A stretch of DNA of 64,000 bases from assembly GCA_965203565.1 (NCBI GenBank), contig OZ241896.1, positions 62,001 through 126,000 of the forward strand. Reading direction: 5' to 3'. Below the pieces are notes generated by a model that was not told the DNA's origin, searched no databases, and worked only from the letters and a program-made list of their open reading frames with translations. Shown here piece after piece: positions 17,372 to 26,723 of the stretch (position 1 is the first letter of the stretch; every line of letters starts with the position of its first letter). This DNA is from JAAXGX01 sp965203565 (GTDB lineage: Bacteria; Acidobacteriota; Vicinamibacteria; Vicinamibacterales; UBA8438). The translations under genes and the position numbers were made by a program.

Positions 17372-20300
17372 TCAGCCGCCGGGCGCCGCGTCGCGCAGTT
17401 CCTCCAACAGCGCGCCGACCTGCCGCAGGAGCGCGTCGTCGTCGTCGCCGGCGCCGCGGCCGGCCCGGCCCTCGCCGCCGGGCGGCGGGGCCAGCGCGTC
17501 GAGGTCGATGCGGAGCACCGCCGGCGGGGTGACGGCGACGGCCGGCCGGGCCTGGACGAAGGCGACGAGCTGCGCCGGGTCGAGCCGGGCGCGCTCGCCG
17601 AAGCGCACGACGAGCCGCCGCCGCTCCCGTTCTATCGACTCCGCGCCCAGGCGGTCGGCCAGCAGCCGGATCCGGCCGTACTGCGCCAGGCGCAGGACGG
17701 AGGGGGGCGCGGGACCGTAGCGGTCCGCGGTCTCGTCGAGCACCGCGGCCAGCGCGGCCTCGTCCCGCGCGCCCGCCACCCGCCGGTACAGCGCCAGCCG
17801 CTGGTTCGTCTCCGCGACGTACCGCTCGTCTATCCGCAGGTCGACCCCCAGGTTGACGGCGGACCGGTGGTCGTCCTCCACCTCCTCCCCCTTCAGCTCG
17901 CGCACCGTCTGATCGAGCAGCTTCACGTACAGGTCGAACCCGATAGCCTCGATGTGGCCGCTCTGCTGCGCGCCGAGCAGGTTGCCGGCGCCGCGGATCT
18001 CCAGGTCGAGCGCGGCCACGCGGAAGCCGCTCCCGAGATCGCTGAACTCCCGGATGGCGGCCAGCCGGCGGCGGGCGACGTCCGACAGGGCGTCGCCGGG
18101 CGGAACCAGCAGGTAGGCGTAGGCGCGCCGTCCGGACCGTCCGACCCGGCCGCGCAACTGGTAGAGCTGCGACAGGCCGTACCGCTCGGCGTGGTTGACG
18201 ATGATCGTGTTGACGTTCGGGATGTCGAGGCCGTTCTCGATGATGGTGGTCGCCAGCAGCACGTCGTACTCGCGGGCGACGAAATCGAGCATCACCTGCT
18301 CGAGCGCCGCCTCGCTCGACTGGCCGTGCGCCACGGCCAGCCGGGCCTCGGGCGCTATCCGCCGGATCATGGCGGCCACCGAGTGGATCGAGTCGATCCG
18401 GTTGTGGACGAAGTAGACCTGCCCGTTCCGCTCCAGCTCCGCCCGGATCGCGCGCGCCGCCACCGCCGTGTCGAACTGGACGACGTTCGTCTGGATCGCC
18501 AGCCGGTCCTTGGGCGGCGTCTCGATGACCGACATGTCGCGGATACCCATCAGCGACATGTTCAGCGTGCGGGGGATCGGCGTGGCGGTCAGCGTCAGCA
18601 CGTCCACCTTCCGGCGCAGCCGCTTGATCCGCTCCTTGTGCGCGACGCCGAACCGCTGCTCCTCGTCGACGACGAGCAGCCCGAGGTCGTGGAACCGCAC
18701 GTCCTTCGACAGCAGGCGGTGGGTGCCGATCATCACGTCGACCTTGCCGGCCGCGAGGTCGGCCAGGACCGCCCGCTGCTCGGCGCGGCTCCGGAACCGG
18801 CTCACCATCTCGATCCGGACCGGGAACGCCGCGAAGCGCGCCGTCACCGTCTTCAGGTGCTGGAACGCCAGCACGGTGGTCGGGGCGAGCAGCGCCACCT
18901 GCTTGCCGTCGATGACCGCCTTGAAGGCGGCCCGCAGCGCCACCTCGGTCTTGCCGTACCCGACGTCGCCGCACAGCAGGCGGTCCATCGGCGACGGCGC
19001 CTCCATGTCCCGCTTGACGTCGGCGACCGCCGCCGCCTGATCGGGCGTGAGCGGGTGCTCGAACGCCGCGTCGAACTCCTCCTGCCAGTGGCTGTCGGGG
19101 CTGAAGCGGTGGCCGGCGGCCGCCTTGCGGGCGGCGTACAGCCGGAGCAGCTCCTGCGCCATGTCGCGCATGGCGCGCCGCACGCGGGTCTTCGCCTTCT
19201 CCCACGTCGCCCCGCCCAGCTTGTCGACCGTCGGCCGCTGGCCGCCGGTGTACTTCTGAACCAGGTCGAGCTGCTCGACCGGCACGAACAGCTTGTCGCC
19301 GGCGGCGTACCGGAGCTCCATCAGCTCGTGCGCCGCGCCGCCGACCGCCATCCGCCGCAAGCCGACGAAGGCGCCCACTCCGTGGTCCACGTGCACCACG
19401 TGGTCGCCCACCTTCAGGTCGCGCAGGTCGGACAGGAACGACCGGGCCGCCGGCCGGCCGGCGTCGCGGCGCTGTTCGGCGAACAGGTCGGTCTCGGCAT
19501 GCAGGCGGAGGCCCGCTTCGGGCAGCCGGAACCCCTGCGACAGCCGCCCGGTCGCCACCAGCAGCGACGCGCCGGCCGCCGCGTCCGGATCCCCGACCGA
19601 GACGGCGCGCAGGTCGTACTCCCGGAGGAGCTCCGCGATCCGCTCGGCGCGGCCGGCGGTGGCCGCAAAGAAGAGCTGCGTCTCGCCCCGGTCGCGGCCG
19701 GCCCGGACCTCCGCGACCCAGTCGGCCAGCCGGCCGTGGCGCCGGACCGCAGGCTGGCACGAAACGCGGCGCGCGCCGGCCCGTGCGCCCGCTCCTTCCC
19801 CGGCGCCGGCCGGACCGGCGCCGGGATCGTCCAGGTCAAGCGTCTCGAACCGCGTCGACGCCGCCGCAATCACGCGGGCCGCCTCCGGCCCGGCCAGCAG
19901 CGCCTCCGGCGGCAGGACGCTGCGGCCCTGGTCCACCGCGGTCCGGTGGCTCCGCTCGATCTGCTCCATCCGGTCCGCCGTCCGGCGGGCGCACGCCTCG
20001 GCCTCCCGGATGACCACCCGCATCGACGCCGCGGCCAGATAGTCGAGGATGCTGGCGCCGCGGTCGAGGGCCGGCTCGGCCAGGTCCTCCGCCGGCTCGA
20101 CGTCCGCATCACGGCCGCCGCCGAGCCGATCGAACAGGTCGCGAAGCGGAACGACGGCGGTGCGGTCCAGCTGCGCGATCGACCGTTGGGAGCCGGGGTC
20201 GTACCGCCGGAGCGACTCGATCACGTCGCCGGCGAACTCCACCCGCACCGGATGCTCCTCCCCGGCCGGGAAGAAGTCCACGACTCCGCCGCGCACGCAG

Positions 20301-20845
20301 TACTCGCCGTGCCGATCGACCGGGTCACCCGGCGTGAAGCCGCCGTCGGCGAGCAGCGCGCCGAGCGCGGTCGGCGACGAGAAGCCGCCCACGACCAGCG
20401 TCTCCGCGGCGGCGAGCAGGCGCGCCGGCGGACTGAGGCGCGGCAGCAGCGCCGCCGCCGACGCCACGACGAGGCGCGCCGTCCCCTGCGCCATCGCGGT
20501 CAGCGCGCGCGCCCGGGTCGCCGTCACGTCCAGGTGCGGCGCGATGGCGTGGTACGGATCGACCTCCGGCGACGGCAGCGGCAGGACCGCCCGCGCCGGG
20601 TCGCGCGCCGCCGCGCCGAGCAGCGCGGCGGCGAACAGCCGCGCGTCGGCGGCCGCCGCCTCCATCTCGGCGTCGGACGGCGCCACCAGGAGAACCGGCG
20701 CCTCGGCCGCCATCGCGGCGGCGGCCAGCGCCTGGGCCGGCGGCGACAGGCCGGCCACCACCGGCGCGGCGGCGGCGAGTCCGGCCCGGTCGGCGGCCGA
20801 CTTGAGGGCCGCCTTCAGCGTGAGCGGCGTCGCGGCAAGCGGCAC
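17372..20845 (-). CDS. mfd: transcription-repair coupling factor Mfd
   Basis: This 1157-residue protein, usual Mfd length, is a DNA translocase that removes RNA polymerase stalled at lesions and recruits UvrA. Seen in order: a degenerate UvrB-like N-terminal module (about 1-400), the RNA-polymerase-interaction domain around DHVVHVDHGVGAFVGL, then superfamily-2 motor motifs. These are GDVGYGKTE (Walker A), VVDEEQRFG (DEEQ box), LTATPIPRTL, and the TRG motif region with YQLRGRVGRSGR. GAGNLLGAQQSGHIEAIG and the C-terminal D7-like domain follow. It is the last gene of the minus-strand run from PP2C through the exporter, 17 bases after the ATPase gene, and its stop abuts repeat copy A. Confidence 0.97.
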   Translation of the reverse strand: MPLAATPLTLKAALKSAADRAGLAAAAPVVAGLSPPAQALAAAAMAAEAPVLLVAPSDAEMEAAAADARLFAAALLGAAARDPARAVLPLPSPEVDPYHAIAPHLDVTATRARALTAMAQGTARLVVASAAALLPRLSPPARLLAAAETLVVGGFSSPTALGALLADGGFTPGDPVDRHGEYCVRGGVVDFFPAGEEHPVRVEFAGDVIESLRRYDPGSQRSIAQLDRTAVVPLRDLFDRLGGGRDADVEPAEDLAEPALDRGASILDYLAAASMRVVIREAEACARRTADRMEQIERSHRTAVDQGRSVLPPEALLAGPEAARVIAAASTRFETLDLDDPGAGPAGAGEGAGARAGARRVSCQPAVRRHGRLADWVAEVRAGRDRGETQLFFAATAGRAERIAELLREYDLRAVSVGDPDAAAGASLLVATGRLSQGFRLPEAGLRLHAETDLFAEQRRDAGRPAARSFLSDLRDLKVGDHVVHVDHGVGAFVGLRRMAVGGAAHELMELRYAAGDKLFVPVEQLDLVQKYTGGQRPTVDKLGGATWEKAKTRVRRAMRDMAQELLRLYAARKAAAGHRFSPDSHWQEEFDAAFEHPLTPDQAAAVADVKRDMEAPSPMDRLLCGDVGYGKTEVALRAAFKAVIDGKQVALLAPTTVLAFQHLKTVTARFAAFPVRIEMVSRFRSRAEQRAVLADLAAGKVDVMIGTHRLLSKDVRFHDLGLLVVDEEQRFGVAHKERIKRLRRKVDVLTLTATPIPRTLNMSLMGIRDMSVIETPPKDRLAIQTNVVQFDTAVAARAIRAELERNGQVYFVHNRIDSIHSVAAMIRRIAPEARLAVAHGQSSEAALEQVMLDFVAREYDVLLATTIIENGLDIPNVNTIIVNHAERYGLSQLYQLRGRVGRSGRRAYAYLLVPPGDALSDVARRRLAAIREFSDLGSGFRVAALDLEIRGAGNLLGAQQSGHIEAIGFDLYVKLLDQTVRELKGEEVEDDHRSAVNLGVDLRIDERYVAETNQRLALYRRVAGARDEAALAAVLDETADRYGPAPPSVLRLAQYGRIRLLADRLGAESIERERRRLVVRFGERARLDPAQLVAFVQARPAVAVTPPAVLRIDLDALAPPPGGEGRAGRGAGDDDDALLRQVGALLEELRDAAPGG

Positions 20846-20862
20846 GTCGTCACCACGGGCGG

Positions 20863-22236
20863 TCAGGACTCCGCCGGCGCGCGGAACCGGATGTTCGGCG
20901 TGAACGTCCAGGAATGGGCCGGCCGGTAGATCCCGGCGTCCTTCGTGCGCGACTTCACGCGGAAGGTGTACAGCAGGCGGTGGTAGTCGTACGGCGCGCC
21001 GTCATGGCGGTGGGCGGCGACGTCGAGCTTGTACGTCCCCTCCACCAGGTCGAGGCGGTCGATGGTGAACACGACCTCGCCGGCGCCGGCCATCGTCTCC
21101 GGCGTCATCCGCTCGATGTCGGTGTTGGTGCCGTAGCAGCAGACCCCTTCGGCGTTGAAGATGCTGACGCCGAAGACGAAGTCGGTCACCGCGGCCGGGG
21201 CGGCGACCCGCATCCGGACCGCCATCCGTGCGCCGGACGGGAACAGGTGGGCCGGCCCGTCGTCCCCCTCCAGCGCGACCGCCTCTATCGTGACCGGCCC
21301 GTCGCCCCACCGCCCCGGCGCCGCCCGGAACATGTCGGCCTGCTGATCGGCGGGGGCCTGCGCCGCGGCGCCGGGGATCGCGGCGCCGGGAGCCGCGCCG
21401 CCGGAGGCCGCGCCGGCGCCGTCCCCCTTCCGGGCCGCCTCCTGCATGCGCCGGTCGCTCGCGGCCAGCGTCCGCTCCTCCGCCTTCTCCACCTGGCTCA
21501 CGTACGCCTGCACCACCCGCCGCGGGTCGCCGAGGGCCCGTTCGGCCCCTCGGTCGATCCAGAGCGCCTCGTCGCAGAAACGCTCCACCATCCCCAGCCC
21601 GTGAGTGACCAGGACGATCGTCTTCCCCCGGCGCTTGTACTCGGCGAACTTGTCGAGGCACTTCAGGCTGAACGCCTCGTCGCCGACCGCCAGCACCTCG
21701 TCGACCAGCAGGACGTCGGGGTCCACGTGCACCGCGACGGCGAACCCGAGCCGCATGTACATCCCGGACGAGTACGTCTTGACGGGAGCATCGATGAACG
21801 CCTCCAGCTCGGCGAACTCGACGATCTCGTCGAAGCGGCGCGCGATCTCCCGCTTCGTCAGCCCAAGCATCACCCCGTTGACGAAGACGTTCTCGCGACC
21901 CGATATCTCCGGGTGGAAACCGGCGCCGAGCTCGATCAGGGCCGAGATCCGCCCCGATATCCGGACGCGGCCGGAGGTCGGCTTCGTGATGCCGGCGATC
22001 AGCTTCAGCGTGGTGCTCTTGCCCGAACCGTTTCGGCCGATGACGCCGAACGCGCAGCCGGCGGGAACGGCGAGCGACAGCCGGTCGACCGCCAGGAACG
22101 TCTCCTCGGGGCCGAGGCCGCCCGCCAGGCTCCCCTTCAGGATGGCGCTCTTGAGCGTGGCGAACCGCCGCCGGTGGGCGTAACGGCGGTACACCTTCGA
22201 GACTTCCTCGAACTCGACGGCGACGGCGGCGCTCAT
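20863..22236 (-). CDS. ABC transporter ATPase, Wzt/TagH type with C-terminal substrate domain
   Basis: This 457-residue protein is the ATP-hydrolysing subunit of a polysaccharide or teichoic-acid-type exporter. It has Walker A GRNGSGKST, signature YSSGMYMRLGF, and Walker B VLLVDEVLAVGDEAF. The first about 250 residues are the nucleotide-binding domain. After a low-complexity Ala/Gly linker (about 270-310) comes a Wzt C-terminal beta-sandwich (GDGPVTIEAVAL ... FVFGVSIFNAEGVCCYGTNT), which in relatives reads the glycan's terminal modification. The ATG at 22236 overlaps the permease stop (ATGA), with GGAGGAGG just upstream. The cargo is unknown; the glycosyltransferase set at 57-61 kb is not adjacent. 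Confidence 0.93.
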   Translation of the reverse strand: MSAAVAVEFEEVSKVYRRYAHRRRFATLKSAILKGSLAGGLGPEETFLAVDRLSLAVPAGCAFGVIGRNGSGKSTTLKLIAGITKPTSGRVRISGRISALIELGAGFHPEISGRENVFVNGVMLGLTKREIARRFDEIVEFAELEAFIDAPVKTYSSGMYMRLGFAVAVHVDPDVLLVDEVLAVGDEAFSLKCLDKFAEYKRRGKTIVLVTHGLGMVERFCDEALWIDRGAERALGDPRRVVQAYVSQVEKAEERTLAASDRRMQEAARKGDGAGAASGGAAPGAAIPGAAAQAPADQQADMFRAAPGRWGDGPVTIEAVALEGDDGPAHLFPSGARMAVRMRVAAPAAVTDFVFGVSIFNAEGVCCYGTNTDIERMTPETMAGAGEVVFTIDRLDLVEGTYKLDVAAHRHDGAPYDYHRLLYTFRVKSRTKDAGIYRPAHSWTFTPNIRFRAPAES

Positions 22237-23042
22237 ACCTCCTCCGCGAACGAGTCGCGCAGCCGGTCGAACAGCGCGTAGCCGAGCGCCATCAGCGCCA
22301 CCGACAGCGCCGCGAGCGCGAGGAGCCACTTCCAGTGTCCGAACGGCCCGTCGTAGAACAGGATCTCCTGGTACGAGATGGCGAGGTGCGCGAACGGGTT
22401 CAGGTCCATGAAGACCTTCCCGCCCGGCGGGATCATCGACATCGGGTAGATGATCGGCGTCGAGAAGAACCAGAGCGTCAGGAGGTTGCCCAGCAGGTCG
22501 CGGATGTCCCGGAAATGGACGGTCAGCGCCGACAGGACCAGGCCGAGCCCCAGCGTCAGCAGCAGCTGCACGGCGATCACCACCGGTATCCAGGCCAGCT
22601 CGGCCGCGCGCAGCGGACCGGGCAGCTCGCCGATGGCGGCGTAGAACGCGAGGAACCCGCCCAGCACCGGCAGCGCGAAGAAGAAGTGGAACATGTTCGC
22701 GAGCACCGAGACTATCGGAAGGATCTCGGCCGGGAACATCACCTTCTTGATCAGGTTCCCGTTGGCGATCAGCACGTTCGACGTTTCGAGCAGCGACGAC
22801 GAGAACCAGGTCCACGGGAGCAGCCCGCAGAAGAGGAACAGCGCGTACGGCTCCAGGTCGGCCCGGAAGCCGGGCAGGATCACCGAGAAGACGAACGAAT
22901 AGACCAGCAGCAGCAGCAGCGGGTTGGCGAACGACCAGAAGAACCCGAGGATCGACCCGCGGTAGCGCGCCTTCAGCTCGCGGACGACGAGCGTCCGGAC
23001 GAGGCCGCGGCACCGGAGAAGCTGCCGGAGGTTAGCCAGCAT
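22233..23042 (-). CDS. ABC-2 type exporter permease (Wzm-like)
   Basis: This 269-residue integral membrane protein has six hydrophobic segments and the ABC-2 family start: LVVRELKARYRGSILGFFWSF. It later has LIKKVMFPAEILPIVSV and WFFSTPIIYPMSMIP. It should pair with the ATPase gene it overlaps by four bases to export a lipid-linked glycan across the inner membrane. Its start overlaps the end of the PP2C gene by 11 bases, so the three are translated as one unit. Confidence 0.93.
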   Translation of the reverse strand: MLANLRQLLRCRGLVRTLVVRELKARYRGSILGFFWSFANPLLLLLVYSFVFSVILPGFRADLEPYALFLFCGLLPWTWFSSSLLETSNVLIANGNLIKKVMFPAEILPIVSVLANMFHFFFALPVLGGFLAFYAAIGELPGPLRAAELAWIPVVIAVQLLLTLGLGLVLSALTVHFRDIRDLLGNLLTLWFFSTPIIYPMSMIPPGGKVFMDLNPFAHLAISYQEILFYDGPFGHWKWLLALAALSVALMALGYALFDRLRDSFAEEV

Positions 23043-23808
23043 CGACGTCGATCATGACCACGGTGACGTTGTCCGGTCCGCCGCGCGCGTTGACCAGCCG
23101 CACCAGCTCGTCGCACGCCGCCTGCCGGTCTGCGCGCCCCGATGCGACGTCGCCGATTTCCGGGTCCGGCAGCACCGACGAGAGGCCGTCGGAGCAGAGG
23201 AGCAGGCGGTCGCCCGGCCGGAGCGCCAGGTCCTCCGCGTCCGCTTCCACCCCCGGCTCGCCGGTGAGCGCCCGCGTGACGAAGTGGCGCCACGGATGCG
23301 CGCGCGCGGCGGTCTCCGTCATCCGTCCCTCCCGCACCTGGTCCTCCACCCACGAGTGGTCGCGCGTGAGACGGGTCAGGCCGCCCGCTCGGCACAGGTA
23401 CGCCCGGCTGTCGCCTACGTGGGCGAGCGCGCCGCCCGGGTCGGCCGTCAGCACCGCCACGGCGGTCGTCGCCATCCCGCGCAGCTCCGCCGCGGCCGCC
23501 GCGCGATCCGCTATCCGCCGATTCGCCCGGTCGAAGCCGGCGCGCAGCCGGTTGCCCCCCCGGCCGAGCGCCGCATCGAACGGGACGGGCCATGCGTCGT
23601 CAGCGCCGAGCGCCGCCGTCGCCTCCACCACCCCGGAGATCGCCTCCACTGCGAGCTGCGCCGCCACCTCGCCGGCCGCATGTCCGCCCATCCCGTCGGC
23701 CACCACGAACAGCCCCAGCTCCGGGCGTGCGCAGTAGCAATCTTCGTTGTGGGAGCGGCGGCGGCCGACGTCGGTGCGGGCGGCCCAGGATGCGTGCATC
23801 GATCTCAT
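23032..23808 (-). CDS. PP2C-family Ser/Thr protein phosphatase
   Basis: This 258-residue metal-dependent phosphatase has the PP2C motifs in order: RRSHNEDCY, VVADGMGGHAAGE, MATTAVAVL, HVGDSRAYLCR, DHSWVEDQVREG, LLLCSDGLSSVL, and GGPDNVTVVMID. The Asp residues bind two Mn/Mg ions. It should remove phosphate from Ser/Thr-phosphorylated proteins; no partner kinase gene is in the window. It lies 62 bases after atpC and overlaps the exporter permease, suggesting read-through from the atp operon and a possible link to cell-envelope export. The start could also be the in-frame ATG at 23799. Confidence 0.93.
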   Translation of the reverse strand: MRSMHASWAARTDVGRRRSHNEDCYCARPELGLFVVADGMGGHAAGEVAAQLAVEAISGVVEATAALGADDAWPVPFDAALGRGGNRLRAGFDRANRRIADRAAAAAELRGMATTAVAVLTADPGGALAHVGDSRAYLCRAGGLTRLTRDHSWVEDQVREGRMTETAARAHPWRHFVTRALTGEPGVEADAEDLALRPGDRLLLCSDGLSSVLPDPEIGDVASGRADRQAACDELVRLVNARGGPDNVTVVMIDVDAG

Positions 23809-23870
23809 CCGCGGACGCGAGGCCCCGGGCGGCGCCCCCCGCAACCCGGCGGGGCCGCGCCGGCGGGCCG

Positions 23871-24305
23871 CTACAGTCCCGCCCGCGGCCGCACCCGGAC
23901 CTTCGACGCCACCTGCAACCGGACGAGCGACTTGAGGAGCGCGATGCGGGCCCGTTCGAAGTCGACGTCGACGGCGCGCGTTTCGAGGCGTTCGCGCGCG
24001 CGGCGCTCGGCCGCCCTCGCGCGGTCCACGTCTATCGTCTCGGCGCGTTCGGCGATCCGCGCCAGGACCGTGACGCGGTCCGGAAGGATCTCGGCGAACC
24101 CGAACGCCACCGAGGCGAACAGCCGCTCCTCGCCCTGCCGGAACCAGAGCTCGCCGACCCGGAGCGCCGTCACCAGCGGCGTATGCCCCGGCAGCACGCC
24201 GAGGAACCCTTCTGCTCCCGGGATCTGAACCTCGTCCACCGACTCGTGGACCATCGAGCGATCGGGCGTGACCAGCTCGAACCGGAGTGACGACGGAAGC
24301 GCCAT
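23871..24305 (-). CDS. atpC: F1 ATP synthase epsilon subunit
   Basis: This 144-residue protein is the central-stalk epsilon subunit, coupling rotation and restraining ATP hydrolysis. The N-terminal beta-sandwich shows FELVTPDRSMVHESVDEVQIPG and GFLGVLPGHTPLVTAL, and a helical Arg/Ala-rich C-terminal arm follows (about residues 90-135). It follows atpD by 21 bases in the same operon. Confidence 0.95.
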   Translation of the reverse strand: MALPSSLRFELVTPDRSMVHESVDEVQIPGAEGFLGVLPGHTPLVTALRVGELWFRQGEERLFASVAFGFAEILPDRVTVLARIAERAETIDVDRARAAERRARERLETRAVDVDFERARIALLKSLVRLQVASKVRVRPRAGL

Positions 24306-24326
24306 GTCGATTCGCCTCGGACCGGG

Positions 24327-25787
24327 CTACTCCGCCGCGGCCGCCATCTTCTCCGCGTTCGCGAGCGCCTCGCCGATGGCGCCGACCATGTAGAACGCCT
24401 GCTCGGGCACGGCGTCGTGCCGGCCGTCGACGATCTCGCGGAACCCGCGGACCGTCTCGGCGATCGGGACGTACTTGCCCTCCAGGCCGGTGAACTGCTC
24501 GGCGACGAAGAACGGCTGCGACAGGAACTTCTGGATCTTCCGCGCCCGGGCGACGCTCAGCTTGTCGTCCTCCGACAGCTCGTCGATTCCGAGGATGGCG
24601 ATGATGTCCTGCAGATCCTTGTAGCGCTGGAGGACCTCCTTCACGTCGCGCGCCGTCGCATAATGCTCGTCGCCGATCACCCGCGGGTCGAGGATGCGGG
24701 AGGTCGAGGCGAGCGGATCGACGGCCGGATAGATGCCGAGCTCCACGATCGACCGCGACAGGTTGGTGGTGGCGTCGAGGTGGGCGAACGTGGTCGCCGG
24801 CGCCGGGTCGGTGTAGTCGTCGGCCGGGACGTAGATCGCCTGCACCGACGTGATCGACCCTTTCCGCGTCGAGGTGATCCGCTCCTGCAGCGCGCCCATC
24901 TCGGTGAGGAGCGTCGGCTGGTAACCGACCGCCGACGGCATCCGGCCGAGGAGCGCCGACACCTCGGACCCCGCCTGCGTGAAGCGGAAGATGTTGTCGA
25001 TGAACAGCAGGACGTCCTTCTCCTCCGCGTCGCGGAAGTACTCGGCGACGGTCAGCGCGCTCAGCCCGACCCGCAGCCGGGCGCCGGGCGGCTCGGTCAT
25101 CTGGCCGTACACCAGCGCCGCGCGCGACTTGGCCGGATCGTCGGGATCGACCACGCCGCTCTCCTGGAACTCCAGCCACAGGTCGTTCCCCTCGCGCGTC
25201 CGCTCGCCGACGCCGCCGAAGACCGAGACGCCGCCGTGCTTGAGCGCGATGTTGTGGATCAGCTCCTGGATGATGACCGTCTTGCCGACGCCGGCGCCGC
25301 CGAACAGCCCGATCTTGCCCCCCTGCAGGTACGGCTCGAGCAGGTCGATCACCTTGATGCCGGTCTCGAACATCCGGAGTTCGGTCGACTGGTCTTCGAG
25401 CGGCGGGGCCGGCCGGTGGATCGGCCACCGCTCCTCGGCCGCGACGGCCCGGTCCGGGAAGTCGACCGGCTCGCCGAGGACGTTGAGCACCCGGCCGAGC
25501 GTCTGCGGGCCGACCGGCATCGAGATCGGCGCCCCGGTGTCGACCGCCGCCATCCCGCGCTGCATCCCGTCGGTCGGCTTCATGGCCACGGCCCGCACGC
25601 GGCTCTCGCCGAGGTGCTGCTCCACTTCCGCGATGACGTCGATCGGCTCGACGCCCTCGGCCTCCACTTCCGCCTTGATCCGGAGCGCGTTGTAGATCGG
25701 GGGCAGATGGCCGCCCTCGAACTCGACGTCGACCACCGGCCCGATCACCTGCACCACGCGTCCGACCGCCTGTTCCACGTCCGCCAT
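24327..25787 (-). CDS. atpD: F1 ATP synthase beta subunit
   Basis: This 486-residue catalytic subunit has Walker A GGAGVGKTV, GERTREGNDL (catalytic Glu), VLLFIDNIFRFTQAG (Walker B) and the DELSEDDKLSVARARKIQ region facing gamma. It makes or hydrolyses ATP at the alpha/beta interface. Length is normal for the family. The order atpG-atpD-atpC is as usual; a small hairpin sits between atpG and atpD. Confidence 0.97.
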   Translation of the reverse strand: MADVEQAVGRVVQVIGPVVDVEFEGGHLPPIYNALRIKAEVEAEGVEPIDVIAEVEQHLGESRVRAVAMKPTDGMQRGMAAVDTGAPISMPVGPQTLGRVLNVLGEPVDFPDRAVAAEERWPIHRPAPPLEDQSTELRMFETGIKVIDLLEPYLQGGKIGLFGGAGVGKTVIIQELIHNIALKHGGVSVFGGVGERTREGNDLWLEFQESGVVDPDDPAKSRAALVYGQMTEPPGARLRVGLSALTVAEYFRDAEEKDVLLFIDNIFRFTQAGSEVSALLGRMPSAVGYQPTLLTEMGALQERITSTRKGSITSVQAIYVPADDYTDPAPATTFAHLDATTNLSRSIVELGIYPAVDPLASTSRILDPRVIGDEHYATARDVKEVLQRYKDLQDIIAILGIDELSEDDKLSVARARKIQKFLSQPFFVAEQFTGLEGKYVPIAETVRGFREIVDGRHDAVPEQAFYMVGAIGEALANAEKMAAAAE

Positions 25788-25827
25788 TCGTCCGACTCCT
25801 CCGTTGCTCTCCGGGTTCCGGCCCTGT

Positions 25828-25844
25828 CAGCCCGCCACGGGCTG
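25828..25844. repeat. short hairpin of joined TIR ends after atpG stop
   Basis: CAGCCCGCCACGGGCTG forms a 7-bp stem with a 3-base loop directly next to the atpG stop codon (25845-25847). Both arms equal the ends of the window's TIR element, so it may be a scar of that element. It could also act as an RNA processing or attenuation hairpin between atpG and atpD; there is no T-run. Confidence 0.5.
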
Positions 25845-26723
25845 CTACAGCGCCTCGGCGCCCGACACCACCTCGATCAGCTCGTGCGTGATGGCGGCCT
25901 GCCGCACCTTGTTCATGTGCAGCGTCAGCCCGTCGATCATCTCGCCCGCGTTCCGGGTGGCCGCGTCCATCGCCGTCATCCGCGACGCATGCTCGGCCGC
26001 CGCCGACTCCAGCAGCGCGTGGAAAAGCTGCGTCTCGACGTAGCGGGGCAGCAGGTCGGCGAAGATCCGTTCCGGGGACGGCTCGAACAGATAGTCGGCC
26101 GGCGCCGCTTCCGCCGCGTCTTCCGGCGCCTCGATCGGCGGGACCGGCAGCACCTGGTCGATCGTCACCTTCTGCTGCAGCACGCTCTTGAACTCGTTGT
26201 AGAGGACCGCGACTTCGGAGACCTCGCCCGACTCGTACTGCGCAACGGCCGTCTCGGCCATCGCCTCGGCATGGGCGTACCGGAGGTCGCCGAACAGGTT
26301 CACCAGCTCGAACCGGACGTCGGCGCCGGCCCAGCGGCGGGTGAAGAAGTCACGCCCCTTGCGCCCGACCAGGCCGAGCGCGACCTCACGGCCGGCGGCG
26401 GTGGCGGCGAAGCCGGCCGCGCGGCGGATCAGCGCGGAGTTGAAGCTGCCGCACAGCCCCTTGTCGGCCGTCACGACGAACAGCAGGATCGGCGCGTCGG
26501 GCGACGACGGCGGCGCGAGGAGCGGATGCCCGGCGGCCGACCCGCCGCGGGCCGCGAGGCCGCTCAGCATCCGCTGCATCCGCTCGGCGAACGGCCGCGC
26601 GCCGACTATCCGGTCCTGCGCGCGGCGCAGCTTCGAGGCGGCGACCGTCTTCATCGCCTTCGTGATCTGCTCCGTCGACTTGACGGCCCGGATCCGGCGC
26701 CGGAGGTCTATGAGAGACGGCAT
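25845..26723 (-). CDS. atpG: F1 ATP synthase gamma subunit
   Basis: This 292-residue rotor shaft shows the family N terminus PSLIDLRRRIRAVKSTEQIT and KAMKTVAASKLRRAQ, the central ADKGLCGSFNSALIR block, and the C-terminal ASRMTAMDAATRNAGEMI helix. It converts proton-driven rotation into conformational change in alpha3beta3. Its ATG overlaps the stop region of the upstream glycosyltransferase gene by 16 bases, so it lacks its own clean leader and may depend on translational coupling across the inserted gene. Confidence 0.96.
   Translation of the reverse strand: MPSLIDLRRRIRAVKSTEQITKAMKTVAASKLRRAQDRIVGARPFAERMQRMLSGLAARGGSAAGHPLLAPPSSPDAPILLFVVTADKGLCGSFNSALIRRAAGFAATAAGREVALGLVGRKGRDFFTRRWAGADVRFELVNLFGDLRYAHAEAMAETAVAQYESGEVSEVAVLYNEFKSVLQQKVTIDQVLPVPPIEAPEDAAEAAPADYLFEPSPERIFADLLPRYVETQLFHALLESAAAEHASRMTAMDAATRNAGEMIDGLTLHMNKVRQAAITHELIEVVSGAEAL

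Noticed and set aside
17272..17532. Small open frame starting MRRAHIGH in the repeat, also present in the copy at 33.8 kb
   Set aside because: It is translation of the repeat element itself, runs into mfd antisense, and differs only as the repeat differs; there is no sign of coding selection.
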